This document shows positions 10,290-23,682 of a stretch of 64,000 nucleotides of DNA, in pieces (within the stretch, counting starts at the first letter, position 1; each line of letters starts with the position of its first letter). Source of the stretch: Cladorrhinum sp. PSN259 (lineage: Eukaryota; Ascomycota; Sordariomycetes; Sordariales; Podosporaceae). Location of the stretch: contig MU867062.1 in the NCBI GenBank assembly GCA_033725935.1, positions 496,001 through 560,000 on the forward strand, in the 5' to 3' direction. The notes below the pieces were generated by a model that saw only the letters and a list, made by a program, of their open reading frames with translations, did not search any database and had not been told where the DNA came from. A program made the position numbers and the translations under genes.

Positions 10290-11708
10290 ATGAAAATGGT
10301 GGACTCATCACAGAAGAAGAGGAGAAGAGCCGAGGAGGAGGGTGCCGAGTCGAAAAAGTCAAAAGTCAGCTTTGAACAACCAAGCTTCGCAACCTCATTC
10401 TCGGTAACAAAAATCCAAAAACCACAGGCATTGCCCCCTGTAGTAGGTACGGAATTGAATACGAAACGCTCGTTGGAATGATTCAAGCTGACTGCGAGGG
10501 ACACAGCTGTAACACCGGGATTCTCTCTCCACAATAACCAGCCATTCGATGCCTACGAGAAGGCCGACAAGCCCACGGCAAAGCGGCGACGGAGCGGCGC
10601 CCTCCCACCAGCACCCGAGCTCGCCTTGCACTCATCGGCACACATGTCTCTCGATTACACAGCTCGCGAGTCAGAGCCATTGCTCAATCACTATGTCGCT
10701 TTAATCGACCCCAAGACCGGAGAAATTGAGATTATCTCGGCAAAGAAGATGATGGTTCGGCACAAAGTGCGGTCAAAGAGTGTTCTGGACGACTCGTTCG
10801 CCAACCGCGCCGCTAAGGTATGCTGCGAATTTCTGGTATTATTTGGGCTTCTGGAATCTGACAATTGCAAATAGACGCACTCGGAGAAGAGAACAGCGTT
10901 GGGCGAGGAGTTCGGTACCAAGAAGGCCAAGAAGGCCCTCAAGGCAGTTGCCGACAATGCTATTATGGCGAATGAGAAGATGGGTGTCGCAGAGCGTGCC
11001 ATGCTGGACAGCGTCCAGGATGCCTCCAAGAACATGGCGACTAAAGAAGAGCTTCAAGCTGCGGTTGACAATGCCCGACCAGTACCGCGCGGCAACTTCG
11101 ATGCCGACGAAATTCAAGACGTGTACATCCCAGAAGAAATCATCGGCGCTGAGGTCTTCAATGCGATACCAGTCATGGATTGGCAGGAAGCAGTCAAGAA
11201 GCAAGAGGCTGTACAAGTTCCTTCAAGATTTGTTGCGAACCGCATCAATCGCGTGGCGAGCAACGAGAATGCGGTCCACAGATTGAAGGTGATGCGATAT
11301 TTCTTGTGGGTGCTGATTTTCTATGCTACCGCTGGTAAAGGAAGGGAGAAGGGCACTAAGAGCATAGCAAAGAGGGACAAGCTCCGTGAGTTGTTGGCAC
11401 CGGCGCCGGAAGTGGTGGTTGAGAACATCCGGCGCAAGTTTTCAGATAATGGCGTAATGCGCAAGTCACACATCGACCTGCTCATGACACACTGCTGCGT
11501 GTTTGCCAGCATTATTGACAATTTCGAGGTCAACATGTTTGACCTTCGGGAGGACCTCAAGCTTGAGCAAAAGCAGCTCCAGCTCTACTTCCAGGAGATC
11601 GGCGCCCGCATCAAGCAGTCCAAAGCCGGTGATAAAATCACCCACATCGCCAAGCTCGCACTGCCTTTGCAATTCCCGAGGATGCGCCAGCCTATACGAC
11701 GCAAGTAG
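10290..11708 (+). CDS. RPA49: RNA polymerase I subunit A49
   Basis: Exons 10290..10446, 10507..10817 and 10875..11708 give 433 residues, near the yeast length of 415. The 60-nt intron is a multiple of three but contains a stop; the 57-nt intron also keeps frame. The N-terminal half (AVTPGFSLHNNQPFDAY, then NHYVALIDPKTGEIE) matches the dimerisation domain that pairs with A34.5. The C-terminal half is the tandem winged-helix domain (FVANRINRVASNENAVHRLK; HIDLLMTHCCVFASIID). A49 acts in the nucleolus in Pol I initiation and elongation. A Lys/Arg-rich start (KKRRRAEEE) may be a nuclear signal. An alternative ATG two codons later (10296) is equally possible. Confidence 0.9.
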
Positions 11709-13453
11709 GAATTGGGTTATCGGTATTGACTGTATCATTATTTTGAAAGAGGGGACTGCAATTGGTTTTGTAAAAGCATCGGTTTTGGAGATGCTACGCA
11801 TATTGGGTGGTGTATTAAAGTAAACATTGGAACTGGCTAGACTGTCTTGGCATTCTGCAAAGGTCCCAAAAAGGGGTTGTTCGAGACTCACCCGACCGAC
11901 CAATCAGGGCTTCAAGCTCGTCTCAATTTTCACGAATAGCAAGCAGATGAAATAGATGGATTCCCTAGCAAACGGCGTTTGTGTCAACCACTGCATGTTT
12001 GTATGGGTAGATGTGTAAATAGATAGGAACGAATGAGTGTAATAATAAGCAAGGAGCTGAGAGACAGCATATGCAGGAGGTACAGAGGGAAACCCGGCCG
12101 AGAAGTGACTTTTACACCCTTTGAACACCTCGATCCTGTCGTGGCCAAGTCTAGCAAACCCTGCGCTTTTAACCACAACAAGCACAGAGTTGATCAGCAG
12201 CCACTCAATTGTGACCAGTGAACTCCGGCTCGGGCGCTGCCATAGGGCCGCTCAGGCTTGGGCACGCTTGTTCCGTTGCCGGGTTTCCGTCTCTTCTTGC
12301 TTTTCTTCCCCTGGTCGGCAACCCGCACCTTTGGGCTTGAGCCGCATCGGCCACTCCACACATCGCAACCGCTTTTTTACAACCATCGAGCACCATGACG
12401 ACATTGTCTTCTTTTTGCGACAGCCGACACGTTCAAATGCGATTGAAAGTCGCGTCTCATGAAAAGAGGTCTGAAATGCTTCATTGTGAGTCGTGCTTCT
12501 GTTATTGGACTTTAATGTATCATAAGACAATGGCTGAAAGCAGATAATCTGGCTCTGACGATTCCAAGTGAACAAAAATCATTTTCTTGCATTTAGGAGC
12601 GATAATCGCTGAATTTAAATGCGACGCGGTTGACGTGACAAAAGAGTAGCTTTTAAATGCGGTTTTTGTGAAGTGATTCACAACGGGGACTGTTGCCTGC
12701 AGGGGCGTCGGGATCCATATTTGACGGGTGGACGGGCCTCTGATTGGTTGCATGACTGTCTCCTGGGGCCGTGTCAGCAGCCAACCAAGGCTTTGCGCGG
12801 AAAGAAGTGCAAGAACGCGCGAACCTCGCTCGCCTTTCGCTTCCGCCCTTGGGACCAGTGATTTTCCCTGGACTCGTACTGGTTCGACTCGACAGCGCAA
12901 GAGAAGCCATTCTGTCTCTGGGCTGCTCGACTTCTCACCGGACCTGCACCACATTTTTTCCCTTTTACCTCCTTCCAAAACATCTTCCCGGGATAGACAG
13001 CCATAATTCGCGTCGCTTGTCCAAATGCATTTTCCGACGACAGCTGGGATTGTCTGAGCTGCCACCCATATCGCTTTCATTCGCGACGACGACATCACGG
13101 CGACAAATCCGAATTATCACAACGATTCCTCATCCCAAATAGTTGATGGCTACTTGAAAATGTAGGTAAATTGCAATACCGTTGACAAGCACTGCCACAT
13201 CAGACTTCTCATCATCGCGACAACCATTCAACTACATAATTTGGAGCTTCTTTCAACTTCCTTTCCCTTGAGTACACAAGTTTTTTTTGGTAATGGGAAT
13301 GCTAATTCATGTAATGCAGTCACACGACGAACAATCTTTTCTTCTTTATTGGTGTCGCGTCATTTGATCGAAACAAAATCGTTTTGGTCGCTCATTTCCT
13401 CCATTCCCTCGAACCCGCTGTACCACAATTAAACCTCATCTCGCGACGCCATC
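11709..13453. other. RPA49 3' flank and YTA7 5' leader
   Basis: I see no supported gene in this 1.7 kb. The right part is probably a long YTA7 promoter and leader, possibly with a leader intron starting at the GTAGGTAAAT near 13163. Short open frames on both strands lack motifs. Confidence 0.45.
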
Positions 13454-16400
13454 ATGCCTCCCAAGCGCAAGCGAGACATCCTCGAGGGGTTTGACCCGAA
13501 TAAATCGGACTCGGACGATGAGAATTTCTCCCCCACTGAAGACCAGCCTCGCCGGAGCGCCAAAAAGTCACGGCCCATTAGACCCGGCGGTGCCGGAGGT
13601 CGCTCATCTAAGCGATCCAACAAGTATCAAGGATCCGACATCGACGATGATGAGGATGAAGCTTCGGATAGCGATCGGCAAGGATCGTTCGGTGAAGACG
13701 ATGAGGAAGAGTCTGACGAGGATATGCCCAAGAATGCGGCCGGACGGCGTGTAAGAAAGGCCGCGGTGACCCACCGAAATTACAAGGAGAGCAGTGAAGA
13801 TGAAGAGGTAATACGGGATTCCGACGGCGAGGACGAGATACCCAAACGGTCTCCGCAGAAACCGACCAAAATCGTTGTTCTCAAAACTACCGCGAGAGCG
13901 CAACGTGGTTCTAAGCGCGGCAAGGATGAGCACCCGCCCCCAAGTCAACCGACTCGCCGGACTAGAGCTCGCACTGAGGAGGTTGAAGAGCCGCTGGTTG
14001 AGCTATCTAATTCGGGGAAGCATGCGCAGCCAGCTCGCGGTGCTTCTCGTAGCAAGAGCCCGGAGTCCATAGCTCGCGCCACACGTGCAACTCGTGGTGC
14101 AAAGGGGCTTAAGCAGCCGCCGCCAACTCCCATCCAGGAGGCTACGCAGGAGAGCGAACCAAAGGAGGAGGTGCCTGAAGCCATGGAAGGCGTTAATGAA
14201 ACCTCTCAGACTAAGGGCCGAGATGACAACTCAGTCGATGGCGTCGAGGGAGCCGAAGCTATTGTTGAAGATGCTGCCATGGAGGATCAAGAGCAAAACG
14301 AGGCTGAAGCTGCTCCGGCTGCTGCTGCTGCTGCTGCTGAAGAAGATGATGATGATGAAGATGACGATGTGCCGGTCACTAGGAGAACGCGTGCGGCAAG
14401 AGCTCAAGTGGAGCCTGCCGCTGTCGAAGAGGCAGAGCCTGAAAATACTGGCGGACGTCGGCTTACTCGCAAGTCTACCCTTCGTGGTAAAGGGGGCAGG
14501 AAGAGTCTTCAAGAGCCCAGCAGCGATTTTGAGCCTGGTGATGAGTCTGGTGACGGTGCTGCGTCTGGATCGGAAGCTTCTGAAAAAGCCGCTCCTAATG
14601 AAGATGATGAATCTACTCCAACACCTCGGGGTCGTGCTTCTCGGGGTGCTAGTCGCAGGGGTCGCCGCGCTCAACAGGAGTCCGGAGATGAGGAAATTGA
14701 GCTCGACAAAGATGAGATGGCGGAAGAATTGGAGGAGTTACGCCGAAGCTCTCGGTCGCGCCCTCGCAGGAGCCGCCGATCGCCCTCGATTCAATATGAA
14801 GAGCGGACGACCACGAAGCGACGTACCAAACCAGTCAACTACAGCATTCCAGCAATTGACGCAGCTGCTTTCGAGATTGAAGAGGATGATGCTGAGCCAG
14901 CCGCAACTCCCGCAAGAAACCGCAAAGGTGGCAAGAATGGTAGCAGCACTGTCTGGGAGCGTGGATTCAACTCGACATATGGCCCATTTGGTGGCGGCGG
15001 CGGGCCTGGATCGCTTCTAGGTGGTCCATGGGGAACAGGCGTTACCGTTGGCAACGTCGATTCCGACAGTAGCGACGACGAAATGAACATGCGGTCTGGT
15101 GTTGGAGGTGCTGTCGGCATGACGCCGACCTCTGCCGTGCCACCTGTCGGCTTGTTTAACCCACTAGGTGGAGATGGTGGTGGAGGTATTGGCGGCGCGA
15201 CCCCTCAGGTCGGCAAGGTTAAGAACCAGAAAGCCTATGCGGATGCTGACCCTCTCGGCGTGGACATGAGCGTTGACTTCAGCAAGGTCGGAGGTCTGCA
15301 GAATCACATTGACCAACTCAAAGAGATGGTCCAGCTTCCTCTACTTTACCCCGAGCTATTCTCGAGGTTCCATGTCACTCCTCCCCGAGGTGTGTTGTTC
15401 CATGGCCCTCCGGGTACCGGTAAAACTCTCCTCGCCAGAGCATTGGCCAACTCTGTTGGCAGTGGAGGACGCAAGATCTCCTTTTACATGCGCAAGGGAG
15501 CCGATGCCCTCAGTAAGTGGGTGGGTGAGGCAGAAAAACAGCTGCGTCTGCTTTTCGAAGAAGCCAGAAGGACACAACCAAGTATCATCTTCTTTGATGA
15601 GATCGATGGCCTTGCGCCGGTGCGCTCTAGCAAGCAGGAGCAAATCCATGCCAGCATCGTGTCGACCTTGCTCGCTCTCATGGATGGCATGGACGGCCGT
15701 GGTCAGGTCATCGTTATTGGAGCAACGAACCGTCCAGATAACATTGACCCTGCGCTCCGGAGGCCAGGACGTTTCGATCGTGAATTTTACTTTCCTCTTC
15801 CCGACTTGGAGTCTCGACGCTCCATCCTTGACATCCATACAAAGGACTGGGGCATTTCGGATGAGTTCAAGAATGCTCTTGCTGAGAACACAAAGGGCTA
15901 CGGCGGTGCTGACCTGCGCGCTCTCTGCACTGAGGCTGCCCTCAACGCCATTCAACGGACATATCCCCAGATTTACTCGTCCAAGGAAAAGCTCATCGTG
16001 GATCCCGATAGAATCACGATCCATGCTTCGGACTTCATGATTTCGGTCAAGAAGATGATTCCTTCGTCTGAGCGCTCTACCACATCCGCCGCCGTACCGC
16101 TTCCACGTGCCATCGAGCCACTGCTTCGAAACCAGTACAATGCCATCATCAGAATGCTGGACAGTATCTTCCCTCGTCACAAGAAGATGACTGCGCTCGA
16201 AGAGGCCATATATGAACCCTATGAAGATGCTGATCACGGATTTGGTAGAGAAGCGATGCATTCTGAGTTTGAGCGCTCGCGAAGCTACCGGCCGAGGTTG
16301 CTCATCTCTGGGCTTCCCGGCAATGGTCAGTCATATTTGGCCGCGGCCATTTTGCATCATTTGGAAGGTGTTCATGTTCAGACGATGGACTTGGCTAGTC

Positions 16401-18858
16401 TGCTTGGCGATGGACAGGTAAGTTTTCTTTGTTAACTTCATCGTTGTGGGTTTATGCTAACTGTCTGCAGCCTCTTGAACAGGTCATTTCCAGAAAGTTC
16501 ACTGAGGTCAAGAGGCACAAGCCTTCTGTGGTCTTCATTCCCAACGTCGAAGTTTGGTACACAAACATGAGCGACTCGGCTCTCGCAGTGTTCAACACGG
16601 TTCTCAACAACATCACGACTTCTGATCCGGTGCTTGTCTTGGCGACGGCCGAGCATACGCCAGAGATGCTGCCGCCTGATCTCCTGAGGGACTTGTTTCC
16701 GTTCTCCAGGAAGAATCGGGCTGTTGTTGAGCCTCCCGAGAGGGAGTACCGCTATGAATTCTTTGAGGCACTTGCTGGCCATTTGCAGAAGTCTCCGAAT
16801 GAGTTTCCTGATCCAGCCAACCGGAAGAAGCGGGTGCTTATTGATCTACCCGTTGCTCCTCCGCCGCCGCCCAGGACACTTACAAAGGAGGAGATTCGCG
16901 CCCAGCGCAAGATGGACTTGCACCACCTGAACATCTTGAAGACACGGCTGCAGCCTATCATGGACCAGATCAACCGCAAGTACAGGAAATTCAGGACGCC
17001 AGTCATTCCCAAGTCTGCGATCGAGTATCTCTTTGAGGAGCAGGCGCCCAATTACGTCCGTCCCGACGTTCCTGGAGCCGAGAACCGCCCTTACGAGATC
17101 GCCAAAGACAGGGAGGGGACCGAGGGTCTCAGAGAGACTGCGACTGGCAAATTCTTCTACAACTTGGAAACGACGACCATTGAGGAGCGGCTCGCCAATG
17201 GTTATTACGCCAGGCCCATTGATTTCTACAAGGACATTAACAGGCTGTACCTTGACGCGAAGAACATTGATGATAGAGATCGCACTTTGAAGGCCAACGA
17301 GTTACGCACCAATGTCGAGGTCGATGTTTATGATATAGCGACCAATCTTGGAAACCAGGGCATCAGATTTGACGAGATCTATCAGAGGCAATTGCAGAGG
17401 GCCAAGGAAGCCGAGGAGAAAGCTCTTAAGCAAAGGGCGATGCAGGAATTTGCCGATCTGGTGCAATCCGATATCCCTGGCGATGTGGGTGATAGTGATT
17501 CTTTCGGCCCCGTCGGCATTGGCCTGCCTCTCACACGAGATGTGCGCACCGCTGCTAGGTTCCAGCCGATCTTGAGTCCTCCGTCTAATGGACAAGGGGA
17601 ATCAAGTGACTCTCGTCAACTTACCAATGGTACACCAACCAACCCTCGACATCGCCAAGGCGAAGACATCGACATGGGCGGAATGGATGACGATACCCAG
17701 CCCATGTCTTTGCCGGGTACAGACATGGTTTCTCCTCTTCAGTGGCCCATTCCTAGAGGCGGGGCCGTTGGCGGTGATTCCACCAGAGCTACTGCTGGGA
17801 CTGCTTTATCACAGCGCTCTGTGATCACCTCGGTACCTCCTGGTGTGTCACCGTCTGCGCTGCGTAATGATGCGTCAACGACCAAGACATCCGACCCATC
17901 GACTAGCCGTTCTAATAACTGGAGCACGCAACATACCAACGGTACTGGTGCGAACCCAGACGAAAATTCTCAGCTTCTTGACACCCAGTCGCAGACTGGC
18001 CACCAGAGTGGCCCTAATTCTGGCCATAGCCAGGGTAGCGGTACCTCAAGTGAGAGAGGAGACTGGCTTCACTCACAAGCCGATGCCATTGCTAAGGGCC
18101 TCCTCCCATCGCGTTTTGGTGCCAATCTTGGTGGCTCCGTTTCTGGTAGCCCATCTTCATCCCGCAAGGCTGGTGCACCGCTTGATAATGTTCTCAATGA
18201 GGATGGTTCTGGTAGTGTAAATGTCAGCAGCCACAGCCACAGCCACAGCCACAGCCACAGCCACAGCCAGAGTCACAGCAATGCAGTCGCCACTCCTGCT
18301 ACCGGCAGTCACAGCGGCAGCGGTGGCTCAAACTCTCAAGGCCGCGGCGCTGCTTCCACTACTTCTTCTCAGCAGCCTGTCATTCATGAGGGTCGACTGA
18401 TCGAGTTCCTGGACATCCTGGCTGATAGGACGGCCGGGTGCAGCGTTGAGCAGCTTGAGCAGATTTATAGGGAGTTGATGGACGAGATTTGGAAGACGAG
18501 GCACGAGTGGAACCGTATGGCGGTTTTAAGCACGCTTGTCTCGGTTTTCAATGATACCATTGGGGATATCGAGGCCGTTCAGGGTGTTTTGATTGAGGAT
18601 GTTAGGGAGGTGGATGATGATGAGGATGAAGGGAACTCGCCATCACAGCAGTCGTTGAGTGGGAGCGGTTCAAGGAGAAAGAGTGTGGTAATTGAGAGTG
18701 TGGAGACCGGCGTTGCTGCTGCGTGGCTTCAGAGTGCTGTCGGAGGAGGTCCAGGGGTAGGTGATAGTCAGGGGAGTCTTGGCGGTGAAGGTTTGTTGAA
18801 GAAGAAGGTTGATAATAAAAAGAAGAAGGAGGCTGAGCAGTGGGTGTATCTGAGGTAA
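13454..18858 (+). CDS. YTA7: Yta7/ATAD2-type bromodomain AAA+ ATPase
   Basis: Exons 13454..16417 and 16471..18858 (53-nt intron) give 1783 residues. The first ~470 residues are acidic, Ser/Arg-rich and disordered. AAA1 has Walker A GPPGTGKT (about 651-658), Walker B IIFFDEID (about 711) and the RRPGRFDRE arginine-finger region (about 770). AAA2 is degenerate: GLPGNGQSY (about 953) replaces Walker A and VVFIPNVEVW replaces Walker B. The bromodomain-like helical region follows (about 1122-1260). The tail is Ser/Gly-rich with a Ser-His dipeptide run (about 1571-1590). Yta7/ATAD2 hexamers bind acetylated chromatin and remove or reposition H3-H4; the inactive second AAA ring is a known family property. 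The start MPPKRKR supplies a likely nuclear signal. Confidence 0.95.
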
Positions 18859-19728
18859 AAAAAAAAAAAAAAAAGAGAAAAACACAAGAAGTGTTTGTCG
18901 AGGTGGAAAAGAAAGGGATTGTAAATGCAATAGTATGGAAGGGATTGGGTTCTCATTTTTTACGGCCTGTTTTTAAGACGAGTTTTTATTGTGTTTTTTT
19001 TTCTGTGTAAAATTAAGCAACTGAGCATTTCAAACTGGAAGATGGAGGGACGAAGAATAAGGGCGGTTTCTGAGCTTTTCGGATTATTTGTTTCGTTTTG
19101 CCTGTTTGTTAAAGGGCTTACTAGAATTGAGAGAGCGGGTTATTGTCGAGAAGGGGGGGGGGGGGGGGGGGCAAAGAACATGAAGGAGAAAGGTAAAAGA
19201 AAGACATCATGACCAAGTCAAGCGAGTTCTTCACTTCAATTTTTGTTTTCTTCTTGAAAGGTTTTTATACTAGTATTTGCTTGACGCTTTCTTACAGTAT
19301 GTTTTCTTCAGTAGTGTAGGGCACGTGCGGGAAAAGGAGAATAAATATGGATTAAGAGCATGAAAAAGACATGGCTAAATGTTGTGACTGAGTGCTTCTA
19401 GGATTTGATGCTTTCATGATTATGTTTCCATTTCTACCAGTGTGTAAAAGGATGCGGCTTTGTGATTCCCTGGCAAGGTGGGTCTGTCTAATGATGATCC
19501 TTGCCTAGACCACATTTTAGTCCCTCTCTCTGCCAGTTTGGCTGCCCAGAGACATCACTAAAGAAGATAGTCAACCAAGCCATAGACTTTAAAATAGGCG
19601 ACCAACTAAAGAGCTATCCATGCCTTGAAGATTCCGCGCTATATGTTGGAGATGTGGCATAGAGCACGATCAAACATCCCATATGCAAATTAATTGCATC
19701 TACTCTCCCCCAAACATTTTCCCATTAT
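18859..19728. other. Convergent 3' flanks of YTA7 and NUC1
   Basis: Non-coding. It contains an A-rich run right after the YTA7 stop and a 19-base G run (19153-19171). No gene is supported. Confidence 0.5.
19153..19171. repeat. 19-base G homopolymer
   Basis: An uninterrupted G run in the YTA7/NUC1 intergenic space. Length may be unreliable because such runs are error-prone in sequencing. Confidence 0.9.
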
Positions 19729-20757
19729 CTACTTCTTAGCAAAAGCCTTCTGCCGATCCGCATACTCCTTGACAATAACACTGCAGCTCGTCTCCGCACA
19801 AAGCCTCTTCCTCCTCTGCACAGGCAACTTGCTGGCAAACTCCAGCCCACTGGCCCTTTCAACCATCTCTAACGGGACCTCAAATTCTTGCAGAGGCTTA
19901 TTATTCGGAATCACCGCGTTTGGCAGAACAAAAGCTCCGACAGCGACCTGCCCGCCTGCTCCCTTTCCGTCCTCGGCAAAGATGACCTTGTAAAAGTGCG
20001 TAGGAACAGCAACGCTTGGCGCGGGGCTGCCTACGACTTCGTACTTGACGTACCACTTATTATCCTTTGGATCCTTTTGAGGGAGGTACAACGGGCCCGT
20101 AACGATTCTCACGCTGGGATAAGTCCCCGTAAGTCTCCGGCAGAAATCTTCAAAGTGCGCCCAGTAATCCCTGTTGAACCCCTCGCCTACTTGAGGGCAC
20201 ATGTTGCTCAGGTAAAAAGTCTCGTCCATTGCTGTTTGCGACCACTTGCAATCTGCGGCTGGGACTTGATGTCCTCTATCATAACCGGAACGGAAGTAAT
20301 CCTTCAATTTTGCGCGGAACTTCTCGGGGATGGATTCGTCTTCGAGGAAGGTTGAGTGTTTCCTATCTCCGTCGCGACGGGAAAGTGACTCGGGAGTGAT
20401 GTGCTCTACCACCCAGTGGGGGTTACGAGTTCGTCTGTCGTAGGAGGAGACGAACGCTTGGCGAGTTGCCAGGTCTGCTACTGGGCCGGGAAAGCCGTAT
20501 TCGAAGAAGCCGGCTGGGTTTACCGGGGCAGGACCTTTGATGTTTGATGATGCTGGGGTTGAGGTCGAAGGCGAGAAGACTTGATTGGCGGGAACTGGGA
20601 TTGTTGGGGTAGAGGCGGAAGGGAGGGAAGAGGAGGAGGTCGGCTGGGGAGCTTCAGTGCGTTTGTTGTCTGGTCGCATTGAGAGGGCTGTGGCTGTTGC
20701 GGCTGCACCGGCGCCGGCGCTCACGGCGGCGATGACGGCGATGGTTGATTTGGACAT
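19729..20757 (-). CDS. NUC1: Mitochondrial DNA/RNA non-specific endonuclease Nuc1 (EndoG)
   Basis: One exon encodes 342 residues. The N-terminal ~25 residues are hydrophobic and Ala-rich, fitting a mitochondrial inner-membrane anchor or import signal, and a Pro/Ser/Thr-rich linker follows to about 80. The nuclease domain has the DRGH active-site motif (160-163, catalytic His163). The metal-ligand region is YLSNMCPQ (Asn185), followed by FNRDYW (Asn195). Family role: Mg2+-dependent nuclease of the intermembrane space, active in mtDNA turnover and in programmed death when released. The ATG at 20757 immediately precedes the signal, and length is close to yeast Nuc1 (329). Confidence 0.94.
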   Translation of the reverse strand: MSKSTIAVIAAVSAGAGAAATATALSMRPDNKRTEAPQPTSSSSLPSASTPTIPVPANQVFSPSTSTPASSNIKGPAPVNPAGFFEYGFPGPVADLATRQAFVSSYDRRTRNPHWVVEHITPESLSRRDGDRKHSTFLEDESIPEKFRAKLKDYFRSGYDRGHQVPAADCKWSQTAMDETFYLSNMCPQVGEGFNRDYWAHFEDFCRRLTGTYPSVRIVTGPLYLPQKDPKDNKWYVKYEVVGSPAPSVAVPTHFYKVIFAEDGKGAGGQVAVGAFVLPNAVIPNNKPLQEFEVPLEMVERASGLEFASKLPVQRRKRLCAETSCSVIVKEYADRQKAFAKK

Positions 20758-22034
20758 TGTGACGTGTTATGAGGGGGGTTTTGGTGATGTTGAGTTGAGG
20801 TGAAAGCACCGAAGCTGGGCGAGCCGACCTCGTAGTTTTCAACTTGGGACGAGGTGGTGGTGGTGGTGGTGGTGGTGCTGCTGCTTAGGAGGAGGTTGAA
20901 AGCTTGTCTTGGATTTTTTCCCCCTGGTGGTTGAAGATCGGCACGGAATAGACCCTTTGCTGCAAGGCACGCACTGTGCTCAGCGCGTTCTGTGGTGGGC
21001 TTCCGCGTGGTGGGGGAGATCTGTTTTCCCCGTGAAACCCCACCTGACCGTCAAGCAATTGAATCATCCATCGTCAGCCAAGAAAAATAATTGCACTTTA
21101 TCAATTCGTCAATTGGTGACTTCGTCCAAACAAAACACCAAAGCACGTTGTGTGATACCCTCAGCGGCTTACCGTGTGGCTTCCATCTTCAACTGACGAT
21201 CATCCTGTGGATTCCCGCCCGGGGGGAGTCTGGGGACCATCAAGGTAGGCCGCGGTCTGGTTAGACCAGGCCATCAAGGTGTTGTGTCTGACATCCTGCA
21301 TGAAGAACAATGTGGTTGGACGAGTCAACAGAAACCGATTGGCAACCGATTCATTGTTGCAGATATGGACCCTTGTTTTCTCTTCGTGGGGAAGTGGGAT
21401 GAGCAGAAAGGTACAACGGCTACTACTGCGGATCTCCGAGCGATGATGTATTCTATATTTCCATGCTGTATTTCAAATCATTTAATCAATTCCATCATCG
21501 CAATGCTGACGCCACATGCCCGATAATCTGGGCCAACTAGTTTCCTTTTCTTTATTTGTACGCCCGATACCAAGATAACCTACTGCAAGACCTACCCAGA
21601 AACTACGGGTGCTAGTTTGAGCGGGTATCGTTCGCTGTTTCTCATTCTTTACTTTCCGGGTTCTTGGAAGTATCCAGCCAGGTACGTCCTTTCTCGGCGT
21701 TTCTGGCCGTCAAGGTGCTCTTGAAGTTCCCCGGCCCTGACTGTCGACAAGGTGTGCATTGACATTCGACTTTATCCTTGCGCCCCCCGCGCTGTTCTTT
21801 GCATCTCATTCATTCCACATTTCCTTTTTCTCTCTTTGTACCCAAAATCTTCTCCAACTACGTCTCGGGGTATAATCACCAAAATATCGGATCCCGAAAA
21901 AAACCCTGTGCAGCATCATCATCACCCGCGAGTCAGGACTCCCCTATAGAAACGCCAGCCCCTCCTCGAGTACAGAAAATATCGAAAACAGATACGGATG
22001 GTGAATTCCTACGAGCACCACAACCACCGCCAAC
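20758..22034. other. Divergent NUC1 / ZRT3 intergenic region
   Basis: About 1.3 kb between diverging genes, with a (GGT)n run near 20855-20878 close to NUC1 and a pyrimidine-rich leader before ZRT3. No supported gene. Confidence 0.45.
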
Positions 22035-23682
22035 ATGGAGACAACAGATCTTCATAATGATACCCGAGGATGGATAATGAGTGTTGTCAGCGGTATTGGT
22101 AGGTGACACCCTCCGGCATGTACCCGTCGTTTGTGTCGCGTTGCGTCCAACTAACTTGCCGTTTTCACCTTGGCCAGCATGCGTCGCAGGAGCCTCGATA
22201 ATATGCGTCGATGTAGTTATCCGCGCCCTCCCGGGCAAGCGCAACTTCCGAATACAAGACAGCAGTGTGTTCTTAGCATGCTCGCTCAGCCTAAGCTTCG
22301 GCGTCATGATCTTCTCAGCACTATTCAGCATGCTACCATCGGCCTCCCGCTATCTCGCTAAAGACGAATGGAACTCGCAAACGGCAGGCTTTTTGATGAT
22401 GGGTTGTTTTGTTGGTGGTTTCATTGGCATTCAGATTGTTTCGCGTCTTCTTCACCAGTATATGCCATCACACGTGGTCGATTGCGATCACACCCACCAC
22501 GGGGTACCAGATGAGGAGGCTGCACAGAATGGTCACGGGAACGGTCACGGTCACAGCCATGGGAGGAGAGGAAGGGTGCGCCAGCGCTCTCTGAGAACGA
22601 CATCATCAAAATCAAGCATGGCTACAGATCACCACGAACCCTATATGACACAGGTTGAAAACGAGTCTACTCCCTTGCTCCCATCTGGGGACAACCTTCC
22701 TAACGGCCATGGTCATGTTCACACTGAGGTGCTCAACATCAATGCCGAGCCTAGGATGGAGCTAGTTACGCACTTTGACAACTCCAGGAACCGAGCAACC
22801 ACGGCCACGACTGACAGGCGGCCATCACTGAAACGCATGGGTTCTAGGGTTCTGTCTTTTTTTAAAGACACTAAGGCAAACTGTGATCAGGATGGACCAT
22901 GTTATGGATACTCGGACCCATGCGGACAAGAGTGCCTCAAGCATCTCACCCCAAACACACGCTCACGACACTCAACGATCAGAACAAGCTCAATACCTAC
23001 AGCCATACCCGAGTACTACGAAGAGGGTAATTCCCTCGCGAATCCACGACATGCCGCTCATCATCACTCTCGCGATGCTTCAGCAGATGATTGTGATGGT
23101 GACGATGGCCACCACAGCCATCATCACGATCACGACGATGACGCAGATTCACATGATCACCATCATGACGACCCACAACATCATCACCACGTCCCAACAA
23201 ACGCGTTCATGTCGATAGGCCTTCAAACAGTCATTGCTATTGCCCTTCACAAATTCCCAGAAGGATTCATCACCTATGCAACAAACCACGTCAACTCACA
23301 CCTGGGATTCAACGTCTTTATGGCTCTGTTCGTGCACAACATTGCGGAGGGATTCGCCATGGCTCTGCCATTATACATGGCGCTCTCAAGCAGGTGGAAA
23401 GCAATTGCGTGGTCCTCTCTTCTTGGAGGACTATCTCAACCTGCGGGTGCTGGGCTGGCAGCACTGTGGTTCAAGATTGCAAACAGCAAGAAAGGGAAGT
23501 TTGAAATTGATGCAACGGCGTATGCTTGCTTGTTTGCTGTGACGGCGGGCATCATGAGCAGCGTGGCGCTGCAGTTGTTTGCTGAGAGCTTGTCGCTGAA
23601 TCATAATCGAAACTTGAGCATATTCTTTGCGTTCTTGGGGATGACAATTTTGGGGGTTAGTAGTGCGCTTGTTACTGAGTAA
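22035..23682 (+). CDS. ZRT3: ZIP-family zinc transporter, Zrt3-like (vacuolar)
   Basis: Exons 22035..22098 and 22178..23682 (79-nt phase-1 intron) give 522 residues. Hydrophobic segments flank two His-rich cytosolic-type loops (HGNGHGHSHG; and a long His/Asp run before residue 370). The diagnostic ZIP helices are LHKFPEGF (about 379-385) and HNIAEGFAMALP (about 408). The C-terminus ends in two further membrane segments. ZIP proteins move Zn2+ into the cytosol, and the large loop and overall arrangement fit Zrt3, which releases zinc from the vacuole. I chose the ATG at 22035 because its short exon splices exactly onto the first membrane helix (CVAGASII). A Golgi or ER ZIP11/13-type role is the alternative. 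Confidence 0.9.
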
